From assembly GCA_020636075.1 (NCBI GenBank), contig JACJYO010000002.1, forward strand, positions 186,001-250,000: 64,000 bases of DNA. The letters are read 5' to 3'. Positions within the stretch are counted from its first letter, which is position 1; every line of letters starts with the position of its first letter. Under the pieces are notes generated by a model. It ran no database searches. It was not told where the DNA came from and worked only from the letters and a program-made list of their open reading frames with translations. Shown one piece after another: positions 16,986 through 24,783 of the stretch. Source of the DNA: Lewinellaceae bacterium (GTDB taxonomy: Bacteria; Bacteroidota; Bacteroidia; Chitinophagales; Saprospiraceae). The translations under genes and the position numbers were made by a program.

Positions 16986-19199
16986 ATGATCAAGCAGCTG
17001 TTTAGCCAAGATCGTATGTTTAGATTAGTTTTTTTGTTTTTTCTACTATCATTGGGCGGCGCCAACGCACTTGTTTGTCAGGTAATTACCCTTGCACAAG
17101 CGCGCTCCTTACCTGTCGGCGCTGCAGTTACTGTGCGTGGTATTATTCTAAATGGCGAAGAATTGGGAAACGTCCGTTTCATGCAAGATGGCACAGCAGG
17201 TATCGCCTTGTTTCCTGGCAATGGATCGCAATCTGGGTTTGCCGCATTGGTTGATCGAGGTGACAGTATTTTGGTAACTGGTACGCTTACCCGGTTTAAT
17301 GGTCTTTTGGAAATTTCTCCAGTTATTAATTATGAAATTCTGGCAAAGAACCAGCCTTTGCCACCCGCTAAACTGCTCCGCATAAACCAATTCAGCGATG
17401 CTTTCGAAAGCCAGCTAGTCCAAATTGATTGCACATCTTTTATAGGTGCCGGCCCAATATTTTCCGGTTCGGGAACTTATGCCATCGCTGATGCCGATGG
17501 GACCTCGTCGGCCATATACCTGGCAACAGACAATCCGTTATTAGCGCAACCTGTGCCCAATGAGCCCTCCGACATCACCGGTGTCTTGTCGCGATACGGC
17601 TCTTTCCAATTGCTTCCCCGGGGACCACTCGATCTTGCACATGCTTCTTGTTTTTTCTTGTCTAATCCCCCCCAGCAGTCTGATATTACCCACTCTGGAT
17701 TTAAACTGTCCTGGGAAACCAGTGCGCCAGCGGGTGGAAAATTGATGTATGGATTGCAACCCGATCATCTTGATCAATCGATTCAAAACCCGGCGCTCGC
17801 TGTCGAACACTCCACAGTATTCAGCAATCTTCAGCCTGGTACTATTTACTGGATTCAGATACAAGCGTTTTCCGACCAGGATACGGTTTATTCTAACGTT
17901 TTGCCGTTTTGCACGCGCTCTACATCTTCCGGGCAGATAAAAGTGTTTTTTAATCAGGGGATAGACCTGGCAGCAGCAAACGGACTTGAGCCGGATGGGA
18001 ATACGTACGAAGACGTTTTGCAAGAATTAATCACCCGGATTAATGCGGCACAGGTTTCAATCGATGCGGCAATATATAATAACAGCCGATCGGACCTAAC
18101 CTTTGCGCTGCGACAAGCGAATGATCGGGGTGTACAAATTCGATACATCGCGGCAGAAAGTACAGCCAATAGCGCACTAAAGCCGTCGCCCCCTTTCCCG
18201 GTTTTGTACGGAAATAGTGCAGCGTTGATGCACAACAAATTTTTGGTGATCGATGCCGATCTGGCCGATCAGGCCTGGGTAATGAGCGGCTCAATGAATT
18301 GGACCAACGGTAACATGATCCAGGACAACAACAATGTTGTGTTCATTCAGGATCAGTCACTTGCGCGCACCTACGAATTGGAGTTTGAAGAAATGTGGGG
18401 TAGCAAAGAGTCGCTGCCGAACTTGCCCAACAGTCGTTTTGGCAACCAAAAAGCAGACAATACACCGCACCGGTTTATTATTGGCGACCGGGAGGTTGAA
18501 TGCTATTTTTCACCGTCAGATCAGGTCACTGAAAAAATTGTTGAAGCAATTGAAAGTGCCGATCACCAGGCCAGTTTCGCCATTTTTTCCTTTACCAAAG
18601 ATGAAATTGGAAACGCCTTTATCGCTGAACACAATGCCGGCACTTGGGTCCGTGGTCTGATCGAGAACATTAACGATCTGGGCGCCGAATATTGGCCGCT
18701 GCTGAATAGCGGCGTGCCGGTACAAGCGCACATGAAGGCTGCCCAATTGCACCATAAATATGCGGTGCTGGATGCCGGATACCCGGGTTCCGACCCGATG
18801 GTTGTTACTGGATCGCACAACTGGACACAAACCGCTGAAACCAGTAATGATGAAAACACCTTAATTATTCATGACCCCGACATTGCCACCCTGTTTCAGG
18901 CTGAGTTTGAACAACGATGGGCTGAGATCGGTACGGCAAGCCATGAAATTGATGGAGTCCGGCTCGAAATTTTTCCGAATCCAGCCACTGACCATTTGGC
19001 TGTCCGCGAATACGGCTCCGATTTCTGGTCAGGCAACTATGAAATTTATACCGTTTCGGGTCAGTTAGTGGCCAATGGGTTTTATGCCGGAGCAGGGGCG
19101 ATAATTAGTTTATCAGGGCTTTCGCAGGGCAGTTATTTGGTTTCCTTAAAAACAGAGCATGGGATTGCCGTATTTCCAGTTCAAAAGATTCGGTATTGA
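16986..19199 (+). CDS. Secreted phospholipase D-fold protein with OB, FN3 and T9SS sorting domains
   Basis: A 737-residue multidomain exported protein. A signal peptide (ends near ...NALVCQ) is followed by an OB-fold-like domain (about 30-215; ITLAQARSLPVGAAVTVRGI is typical of secreted nucleases), then an FN3-like domain (about 220-310). Two PLD domains follow with HKD motifs at His416/Lys418/Asp423 (HNKFLVID) and His589/Lys591/Asp596 (HHKYAVLD), each followed by SGSMNW or TGSHNW. The C-terminal 75 residues (LEIFPNPATDHL...GQLV...GSYLVSL) are a T9SS type A sorting domain. The PLD pair would form one active site cleaving phosphodiesters. The OB domain favours a nucleic-acid substrate, but lipid cannot be excluded. 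Its 3' end overlaps the next gene by 41 bp. Confidence 0.85.
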   Translation: MIKQLFSQDRMFRLVFLFFLLSLGGANALVCQVITLAQARSLPVGAAVTVRGIILNGEELGNVRFMQDGTAGIALFPGNGSQSGFAALVDRGDSILVTGTLTRFNGLLEISPVINYEILAKNQPLPPAKLLRINQFSDAFESQLVQIDCTSFIGAGPIFSGSGTYAIADADGTSSAIYLATDNPLLAQPVPNEPSDITGVLSRYGSFQLLPRGPLDLAHASCFFLSNPPQQSDITHSGFKLSWETSAPAGGKLMYGLQPDHLDQSIQNPALAVEHSTVFSNLQPGTIYWIQIQAFSDQDTVYSNVLPFCTRSTSSGQIKVFFNQGIDLAAANGLEPDGNTYEDVLQELITRINAAQVSIDAAIYNNSRSDLTFALRQANDRGVQIRYIAAESTANSALKPSPPFPVLYGNSAALMHNKFLVIDADLADQAWVMSGSMNWTNGNMIQDNNNVVFIQDQSLARTYELEFEEMWGSKESLPNLPNSRFGNQKADNTPHRFIIGDREVECYFSPSDQVTEKIVEAIESADHQASFAIFSFTKDEIGNAFIAEHNAGTWVRGLIENINDLGAEYWPLLNSGVPVQAHMKAAQLHHKYAVLDAGYPGSDPMVVTGSHNWTQTAETSNDENTLIIHDPDIATLFQAEFEQRWAEIGTASHEIDGVRLEIFPNPATDHLAVREYGSDFWSGNYEIYTVSGQLVANGFYAGAGAIISLSGLSQGSYLVSLKTEHGIAVFPVQKIRY

Positions 19200-19884
19200 G
19201 CAGCGTACAGTGGCTCAACGGGTCGGCACCGATGGCGTGTTGCTTGGTGCCTGGGCTTCAGTGGTGCATCGGCCAAAACGCATTTTGGACATTGGAACCG
19301 GTACGGGTCTGATTGCCTTGTTTGTGGCGCAACGCACCGAACAGTTTCAGGTGAAAAAAATTGTAGGTGTGGATATTCATCAGCCGTCCATCCGTTGTGC
19401 AGTTTGCAATTTTCAGGCTTCACCATGGGCTGCACACCTTTCGGCTGAGCATGTCGCTATCCAGAATTATTACCCTAAGGAATTTGAACAGTTCGACCTG
19501 ATTGTAAGCAACCCGCCTTTTTTCACTGCCGGTGTTCCAGCTCCAAACGATGAACGTCGCGTTGGCCGGATGGCCGAATACCTGAATCCGGAGGCTTTGG
19601 TCAAAGCCGTCAGACGTTTGATCAGCTATAGCGGCGTGTTTTGCACCATTTTGCCGCCAATCGAAGGGCAGCGCTTGTGCGAATTAGCGGCGTGTCACGG
19701 ATTGTATTGCACCCGATTTGCGGCAGTGTTTTCCAGACCTGGCAAACCAGTGGAGCGCTTGCTGTTGCAGTTCGAAACCGCACCGTTTGCATTCGAACGC
19801 AGTGAAATAACTATATATGACGCTCCCGGGCATTATTCTGATGCATTCAAGGCAATAACGCATGCGTTTTATGTACAGCACTAA
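19159..19884 (+). CDS. trmN6: tRNA1(Val) (adenine-37-N6)-methyltransferase
   Basis: A SAM-dependent N6-adenine methyltransferase of the YfiC/TrmN6 family acting on A37 of tRNA-Val. The N-terminus FQFKRFGIEQ...VGTDGVLLGAWA matches the family opening. ILDIGTGTGLIAL is the SAM-binding motif I, and NPPFF (in IVSNPPFF) is the catalytic motif IV of N6-adenine methylases. 241 residues. The start at 19159 is inside the 3' end of the preceding gene (41-bp overlap), but the conserved N-terminus requires it. A strong terminator follows the stop. Confidence 0.9.
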   Translation: MGLPYFQFKRFGIEQRTVAQRVGTDGVLLGAWASVVHRPKRILDIGTGTGLIALFVAQRTEQFQVKKIVGVDIHQPSIRCAVCNFQASPWAAHLSAEHVAIQNYYPKEFEQFDLIVSNPPFFTAGVPAPNDERRVGRMAEYLNPEALVKAVRRLISYSGVFCTILPPIEGQRLCELAACHGLYCTRFAAVFSRPGKPVERLLLQFETAPFAFERSEITIYDAPGHYSDAFKAITHAFYVQH

Positions 19885-19887
19885 AAA

Positions 19888-19920
19888 AAGAGGGAAATCC
19901 ACTGGTCGGATTTCCCTCTT
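19888..19920. terminator. Intrinsic terminator after trmN6
   Basis: Perfect 13-bp stem (AAGAGGGAAATCC/GGATTTCCCTCTT) with a 7-nt loop between convergent genes. The downstream T-run on + is short (AGGTTTT), while the A-run on the left gives a better T-tract for the - strand. Confidence 0.75.
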
Positions 19921-19949
19921 AGGTTTTAAAGAAAAAAGTAAGCGTTGTT

Positions 19950-20210
19950 TTAGTGTGTGCTTGTCGTATTTTCTTCTTCTAGAATTTTCAGCGCATAATT
20001 TAAAATAGTTGGGTCATCTAAATGAACAATGCCGCCATTTGGTCCGGGTTCTAAATGCCACTCCACGATTTCACCGTCTTTGTATTTATGAGCCCCAAAG
20101 TAATTACGAATGGTTTGTTCGTCAAGATTAAGGTCCTGGGCAATCCGGGCGATGCTGCCGGTTGGCAATGCATGTTTGATGCGGCGGAGCTCCTCAAAAG
20201 TAATATTCAT
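19950..20210 (-). CDS. Small helix-turn-helix DNA-binding protein
   Basis: 86 residues. The N-terminal half (FEELRRIKHALPTGSIARIAQDLNLDEQTIRNYFGAH) has the layout of a helix-turn-helix: ARIAQDLNLDEQTIRNYF reads like the turn and recognition helix of many regulators. The C-terminal part (EPGPNGGIVHLDDPTILNYALKILEE) looks like a short conserved tail. This resembles a compact family widespread in Bacteroidota but without an assigned function that I know of. It is convergent with trmN6 and divergent from the glycosyltransferase gene. It may be a transcription or nucleoid factor; the target is unknown. Confidence 0.65.
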   Translation of the reverse strand: MNITFEELRRIKHALPTGSIARIAQDLNLDEQTIRNYFGAHKYKDGEIVEWHLEPGPNGGIVHLDDPTILNYALKILEEENTTSTH

Positions 20211-20416
20211 ACCCTCAGATTTTGGTTAACAAAATATTTTCAGACTGTTGTAGCACTGAATTTTATTCCTGCCTAAGGTATGCCGAATATGAAAGAAAAA
20301 ACAAGCGGAACACTAAAAAATTTTTCAATTCGCGGGTAAAATTCCAGATACCATATCTTTACCCGGCTTTCGGATCACAGATCGCTTCAAATCCCACTTT
20401 TGTTCAATTTGCGCAC

Positions 20417-21538
20417 ATGTATTTGCACATTGTTTCTTTCGATATTCCCTATCCGGCAAATTACGGCGGGGTTATTGTCATCTTCAACCAAATTAAGGCT
20501 TTACATAAATTAGGCGTCAAAATAATCTTGCACTGCTTCCAATATGGCGACCGCCAGCCACAGGAAGAACTGGAGAAATACTGCCACGAAGTGCATTATT
20601 ATCCCCGGAGCCGTGCGTTTTGGTATCAGTTGAGTATTCTGCCATTTATAATGCGGACCCGCCAAAAGCGGGCACTCCTCCGGCGCTTGCGCAAAGACGA
20701 ATATCCAATCCTTTTCGAGGGTATGCATACCGCTTCCTATGTTTGGCGTAAACGCTTGCGTGGCCGGCAAAAAATTGTGCGCATGCACAATGTCGAATGG
20801 CAATATTATGAGGGGCTTTCTCAGTTGGCTGAACCTGTAACAGAAAAATTGTACTACCTCATTGAAAGTGTACGGCTACAACGGATTGAGCCCAAGGTCG
20901 TATTGCACAGCGATGAAATTCTCACGCTTTCCACGATCGACCAGGCTTATTACCGCCAAATGAAAGCCAACACGCATTTGATCCCTGCGTTTCACCCCAA
21001 TGCAACGGTAGAGTGCCAGACAGGCAGAGGCAAATACGTATTGTTTCATGGGAAATTAAGCGTGCCGGATAACGAACGCTCGGCGATCTGGTTGATTACC
21101 GAAGTCTTCTCAAAAATTGATATTCCATTTGTCATTGCCGGCATGGAGCCAAGTTACCGTTTGCAGGAAATTGTCGCACGGTATGACCACGTGTCCTTGG
21201 TTGAAAATCCGGATGAAAAGCACATGGTTGATCTGATAAAAAATGCGCACATAAATTTGTTGATCTCTTTTCAGCAGGCCGGAATTAAATTAAAATTACT
21301 CAATGCGCTGTTTCGTGGCCGGTTTTGCATTGTAAATGACCCAATGGTTAGCGGCATGGATCTGAAATCGCTGTGTTATGTGCGCAATTCCGCGGCAGCG
21401 ATCAAACAAACACTGGAAGCACTGATCAATGCTCCTTTTGAACAAAGTAAAATCAATGATCGAAAAGCCGTGTTGGGGGTACAATTTTCCAATGAGGAAA
21501 ACGCCCGAAAGCTGATGGAACTGATCAAATTTAACTAA
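20417..21538 (+). CDS. Glycosyltransferase, GT-B fold family 4-like
   Basis: About 373 residues from the ATG at 20417 (MYLHIVSFDIPYPANYGGVI), the standard opening of GT-B retaining glycosyltransferases with a Gly-rich donor/acceptor loop. A KIVRMHNVEWQYY block in the first domain resembles bacterial mannosyl- or glucosyl-transferases acting on cell-surface glycans. The C-terminal domain has FHGKLSVPDN and a less conserved donor site. The frame extends to a TTG at 20222, but the sequence before 20417 does not look like protein. A box-like TCAATTTG (one mismatch) ends 5 nt before the ATG, so this may also be a leaderless message. The product is unknown. Confidence 0.75.
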   Translation: MYLHIVSFDIPYPANYGGVIVIFNQIKALHKLGVKIILHCFQYGDRQPQEELEKYCHEVHYYPRSRAFWYQLSILPFIMRTRQKRALLRRLRKDEYPILFEGMHTASYVWRKRLRGRQKIVRMHNVEWQYYEGLSQLAEPVTEKLYYLIESVRLQRIEPKVVLHSDEILTLSTIDQAYYRQMKANTHLIPAFHPNATVECQTGRGKYVLFHGKLSVPDNERSAIWLITEVFSKIDIPFVIAGMEPSYRLQEIVARYDHVSLVENPDEKHMVDLIKNAHINLLISFQQAGIKLKLLNALFRGRFCIVNDPMVSGMDLKSLCYVRNSAAAIKQTLEALINAPFEQSKINDRKAVLGVQFSNEENARKLMELIKFN

Positions 21539-21634
21539 TTTTCAATAATCATTGAAAATTCTGAACAATTGCCTCGTGGCCCGGTTCTGAAAGCGATTGA
21601 ACGAAATACGGCAACGCCAATAAATATCCACGCT

Positions 21635-22840
21635 ATGAGAGGTTCTGCCCAGTTGGAACGCATCCTGAAAAATCCCGAACTCAGTACGCACCACCGTGCA
21701 ATTGCGGATAAAGTAGTGAACCTGCAACGAATCAGCCCGGAGGAGGGGGTGTTTCTTTTCGAACAGGCAGATCTGCCATTTGTAGGCGCATTGGCCAATT
21801 TTATCCGGGAGCACAAGCATGGCAACCACACGTACTTCAATCGGAACTTTCACATTGAGCCTACCAACCTATGTGTTTATGATTGCAAATTTTGCTCCTA
21901 TTCCCGGCTGATCAAACAACGCAGTGATGCCGATGCCTGGACGTATTCCATGGACGACATGATGGATATCGTCCGGAAATACGATGATCAACCTGTTACT
22001 GAAGTCCATATTGTCGGCGGTGTTCTACCGCAATACGATCTGAAATTTTACCAGGAGTTTTTTCAAAAAATAAGGGCACACCGACCAGAACTCCACATTA
22101 AAGCGCTCACCCCGGTGGAGTATCACTATATTTTTAAAAAGGGGAAAGTGTCCTATGCCGAAGGAATGCAGTTGATGCAGGCGGCAGGACTGGACAGTAT
22201 GCCTGGCGGAGGTGCAGAAATTTTCGACCCGGAAATCCGGGAAAAAATTGCAGCCGATAAATGCACTGCTGAACAATGGCTTGAAATACACCGGGTTTGG
22301 CATGAACTAGGTGGTCGCTCCAACGCGACGATCCTGTACGGCCACATCGAGGAATACCGGCACCGCATTGATCACATGGAACAACTGCGGCAATTGCAGG
22401 ATAAAACCGGTGGATTCCAAACATTCATCCCGTTGAAATTCCGAAATCAGGGCAATCAAATGAGCCATGTGCCGGAGGCAACGGGCGTTGAAGATTTGCG
22501 CAACTACGCTATCAGCCGCATTTATCTCGACAATTTTGATCATATCAAAGCCTATTGGCCGATGATTGGCCGCTCATTGGCGCAATTGTCCCTTGCTTTT
22601 GGCGTAGATGATATCGATGGTACCATTGACGATACCACGAAAATTTATTCCATGGCGGGTGCCGAAGAACAAACCCCGGTGCTGACTACGCAACAACTTG
22701 TCGAATTGATCCGTAGGGTAGGGCGGCAGCCGATTGAACGGGATACACTCTACAATGTCATCCAGGATTTTACTGATGTACAGTTTGATGAGGATAAACA
22801 ATGGCGCGGTTACATTGATCTGCCAGTTGTCCAACCCTAA
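21635..22840 (+). CDS. mqnE: Aminodeoxyfutalosine synthase (menaquinone, futalosine pathway)
   Basis: A radical-SAM enzyme that joins 3-[(1-carboxyvinyl)oxy]benzoate and the adenosine moiety to give aminodeoxyfutalosine. The CX3CX2C cluster ligands are Cys80, Cys84 and Cys87 (CVYDCKFC), right after FNRNFHIEPTNLC. Other MqnE-typical blocks are EVHIVGGV, KALTPVEYHY, LDSMPGGGAEIFDP and VGRQPIERDTLYN. The Gly-rich block and the following mqnA separate it from MqnC. The TTG at 21569 is possible, but the ATG at 21635 gives the usual N-terminus. Followed by mqnA after 14 bp. Implies that menaquinone is made by the futalosine route rather than the Men route. Confidence 0.92.
   Translation: MRGSAQLERILKNPELSTHHRAIADKVVNLQRISPEEGVFLFEQADLPFVGALANFIREHKHGNHTYFNRNFHIEPTNLCVYDCKFCSYSRLIKQRSDADAWTYSMDDMMDIVRKYDDQPVTEVHIVGGVLPQYDLKFYQEFFQKIRAHRPELHIKALTPVEYHYIFKKGKVSYAEGMQLMQAAGLDSMPGGGAEIFDPEIREKIAADKCTAEQWLEIHRVWHELGGRSNATILYGHIEEYRHRIDHMEQLRQLQDKTGGFQTFIPLKFRNQGNQMSHVPEATGVEDLRNYAISRIYLDNFDHIKAYWPMIGRSLAQLSLAFGVDDIDGTIDDTTKIYSMAGAEEQTPVLTTQQLVELIRRVGRQPIERDTLYNVIQDFTDVQFDEDKQWRGYIDLPVVQP
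22716..22723 (+). repeat. KOPS-like octamer GGGTAGGG (2)
   Basis: Within mqnE, a + strand gene; points right, towards the dif-like site. Extended form TAGGGTAGGGC. Confidence 0.65.
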
Positions 22841-22854
22841 ATAATTTTCAAGGC

Positions 22855-23646
22855 ATGCAAAAATTGCGCTTAACGGCAGTCAGCTACCTCAATACCAAAC
22901 CTTTTATCTACGGTATTTTCAGAGGATCGTTATCCGATGAGGTGGAACTCAGTCTGGATATTCCTTCCGTGTGCGCGCAAAAACTACTTGATGGCCGGGC
23001 CGATATCGCCCTGACTCCGGTGGCTGTTTTACCAAGTCTGCCGCAGGCTTACCTGGTTTCCGATTATTGTATCGGCGCAACCGGCACTGTTAAGACGGTA
23101 TGCCTGTTTGCTGAAAAACCAATTGAGGAAATAAAGCGACTATACCTCGATTTTCACTCCAAAACCTCCGCAACGTTGGCCCCAATTTTATGCCGGGAGG
23201 TGTGGGGGATTCAGCCTGAATTTCTTGTTGCAACCGAAGGTTTTGAAAATAACATCAAGGGCAATACCGCCGGACTTGTTATTGGCGATCGGGCGATTGG
23301 CCTTGAAAAACGCTTTCCGTTTGTTTATGATCTTGGCGAAGCCTGGAAAAAGTGGACAGGTTTGCCCTTTGTATTTGCTGCGTGGGTGAGTACCAAACCC
23401 TTGCCAAGCGATTTTCTGGCGCGTTTTAATGCCGCATTACAGCTTGGAATTGCCCATATTCCTGAATTGACGCAAATCATCCCGGGGATTCCTGGCTTCG
23501 ACATGACGGCTTATTTCCAGGAGAATATCAGCTACCAACTTGATGAAGCCAAGTGGCAGGGACTACAGCGATTTTTGAGTCTTTTGCCTAAGGAAGGCCA
23601 CCATACGGTTCATCGCATGGCGCCTGCCATGTTGCGCCCCATGTGA
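22855..23646 (+). CDS. mqnA: Chorismate dehydratase (menaquinone, futalosine pathway)
   Basis: Catalyses the first futalosine-pathway step, chorismate to 3-[(1-carboxyvinyl)oxy]benzoate, which feeds mqnE just upstream. It has the periplasmic-binding-protein-like fold of the MqnA/MqnD family: RLTAVSYLNTKPF at the N-terminus, DIALTPVAVLP in the first lobe, and later LVIGDRAI and WKKWTGLPFVFAAWV. 263 residues, close to the usual 270-290. Fourteen bases separate it from mqnE, so it is almost surely in the same operon. The other pathway genes (mqnB, mqnC, mqnD) are not in this window. Confidence 0.9.
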   Translation: MQKLRLTAVSYLNTKPFIYGIFRGSLSDEVELSLDIPSVCAQKLLDGRADIALTPVAVLPSLPQAYLVSDYCIGATGTVKTVCLFAEKPIEEIKRLYLDFHSKTSATLAPILCREVWGIQPEFLVATEGFENNIKGNTAGLVIGDRAIGLEKRFPFVYDLGEAWKKWTGLPFVFAAWVSTKPLPSDFLARFNAALQLGIAHIPELTQIIPGIPGFDMTAYFQENISYQLDEAKWQGLQRFLSLLPKEGHHTVHRMAPAMLRPM

Positions 23647-23739
23647 ATTGTAGTGACTGCGACATCTAACCCGGATTGCCAGTGAACTGAAAACCAGCCG
23701 ACATGGATACGCGTTTATACATGAAAACAACCTTTCATT

Positions 23740-24408
23740 ATGCGATCATTCTTTTTTGTATTGGCTTTTTCATTATTCGGCGCATCCTGCCACTCGGCTC
23801 AGGAGTCTGCTTCAAAAGAAAAATCTATGGCAACAACATCAGCAACTGCAACAACCAACAATACACCTTCCGATAGTTCTCAAACACAAGTCGCCACCCT
23901 TGGCGGTGGTTGTTTTTGGTGTATTGAGGCGGTTTACTTAGAATTGAATGGCGTGCTCAAGGTGGAAAGTGGCTATTCAGGTGGCCATGTCGCCAACCCG
24001 ACCTATAAGGCCGTTTCTTCCGGTACTACCGGACATGCCGAAGTAGCGCAAATTACTTTCGACCCTTCAGTTGTCACGTTTGAAGAAATCCTGGAAGTGT
24101 TCTTCACTGTACACGACCCGACGACCCTCAATCGCCAGGGAAATGATACCGGCACACAGTATCGCTCAGCAATTTTTTACCATTCGCCGGAGCAGCAAAA
24201 AATTGCTGAAGCAGCCAAAATTGCGGCAGCCGAACTTTGGGACGAGCCGGTAGTCACAGAAATCGAACCATTCGATAAATTTTACAAGGCAGAAGATTAC
24301 CACCAGAACTACTACAAGGAAAACCCTTACCAACCGTATTGCGTGTACGTAGTTGGTCCTAAAGTGAAAAAATTCCGGGAGAAATTCAAGGCGAAACTCA
24401 AGCAGTAG
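23740..24408 (+). CDS. msrA: Peptide methionine sulfoxide reductase MsrA (lipoprotein form)
   Basis: Reduces methionine-S-sulfoxide in proteins. The catalytic Cys is Cys58 in GGGCFWCIE, the MsrA signature. Further blocks are ESGYSGGHV, TGHAEVAQITFDP, HDPTTLNRQGNDTGTQYRSAIF and EDYHQNYY. The N-terminus is a lipoprotein signal peptide (LFGASC, lipobox Cys17) followed by a 30-residue Ser/Thr-rich linker. The enzyme is therefore expected outside the cytoplasm, anchored in a membrane, to repair envelope proteins. 222 residues; no MsrB domain is fused. Confidence 0.92.
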   Translation: MRSFFFVLAFSLFGASCHSAQESASKEKSMATTSATATTNNTPSDSSQTQVATLGGGCFWCIEAVYLELNGVLKVESGYSGGHVANPTYKAVSSGTTGHAEVAQITFDPSVVTFEEILEVFFTVHDPTTLNRQGNDTGTQYRSAIFYHSPEQQKIAEAAKIAAAELWDEPVVTEIEPFDKFYKAEDYHQNYYKENPYQPYCVYVVGPKVKKFREKFKAKLKQ

Positions 24409-24443
24409 AGGTAAGAATGATCCAAAACGCCATTTCCTTGTTG

Positions 24444-24451
24444 TACCTTTG
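24444..24451 (+). promoter_or_regulatory. -7 promoter box TACCTTTG of the NifU-like gene
   Basis: Perfect TAnnTTTG match ending 17 nt before the ATG at 24469, predicting a leader of about a dozen bases. Confidence 0.6.
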
Positions 24452-24468
24452 CAGCAAATCATAAATAC

Positions 24469-24723
24469 ATGCAAACGACGACAAAAGAGGATCTCCTGCT
24501 TCGAATTGAGGATGCACTCAGCACCATACGTCCGCACCTGATTGTGGATGGAGGCAATGTGGAACTGGTAGACGTCACTGACGATATGTGTGTGAAAATC
24601 CGCTGGATCGGTATGTGCGAAACTTGTTCGATGTCGGCTATGACCTTGCGCGCCGGTATTGCTGAAGCGATCAGAGGTAAAATTCCGGAAATTGAAAGCG
24701 TAGAAGCGGTCAACGGAATTTGA
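24469..24723 (+). CDS. NifU C-terminal-domain (Nfu-type) Fe-S scaffold protein
   Basis: 84 residues consisting of the Nfu domain alone. The CX2C motif (Cys50, Cys53 in MCETCSMS) is the site where a dimer holds and transfers an Fe-S cluster. IRPHLIVDGGNVELVDV and IPEIESVEAVNGI are conserved at the two ends. Small stand-alone Nfu proteins act as late Fe-S carriers in the cytoplasm. It is monocistronic with its own promoter box and terminator. Its link with msrA upstream is likely only positional. Confidence 0.9.
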   Translation: MQTTTKEDLLLRIEDALSTIRPHLIVDGGNVELVDVTDDMCVKIRWIGMCETCSMSAMTLRAGIAEAIRGKIPEIESVEAVNGI

Positions 24724-24740
24724 TTACAACCACAAAAAAA

Positions 24741-24780
24741 ACGACACGCAGTATGCTTTCTACTGCGTGTCGTTTTTTTT
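24741..24780. terminator. Bidirectional intrinsic terminator
   Basis: Perfect 13-bp stem (ACGACACGCAGTA/TACTGCGTGTCGT) with a 7-nt loop, flanked by A-rich and T-rich tracts. Placed between the convergent NifU-like gene and the outer-membrane protein gene, it can serve both. Confidence 0.9.
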
Positions 24781-24783
24781 GTG

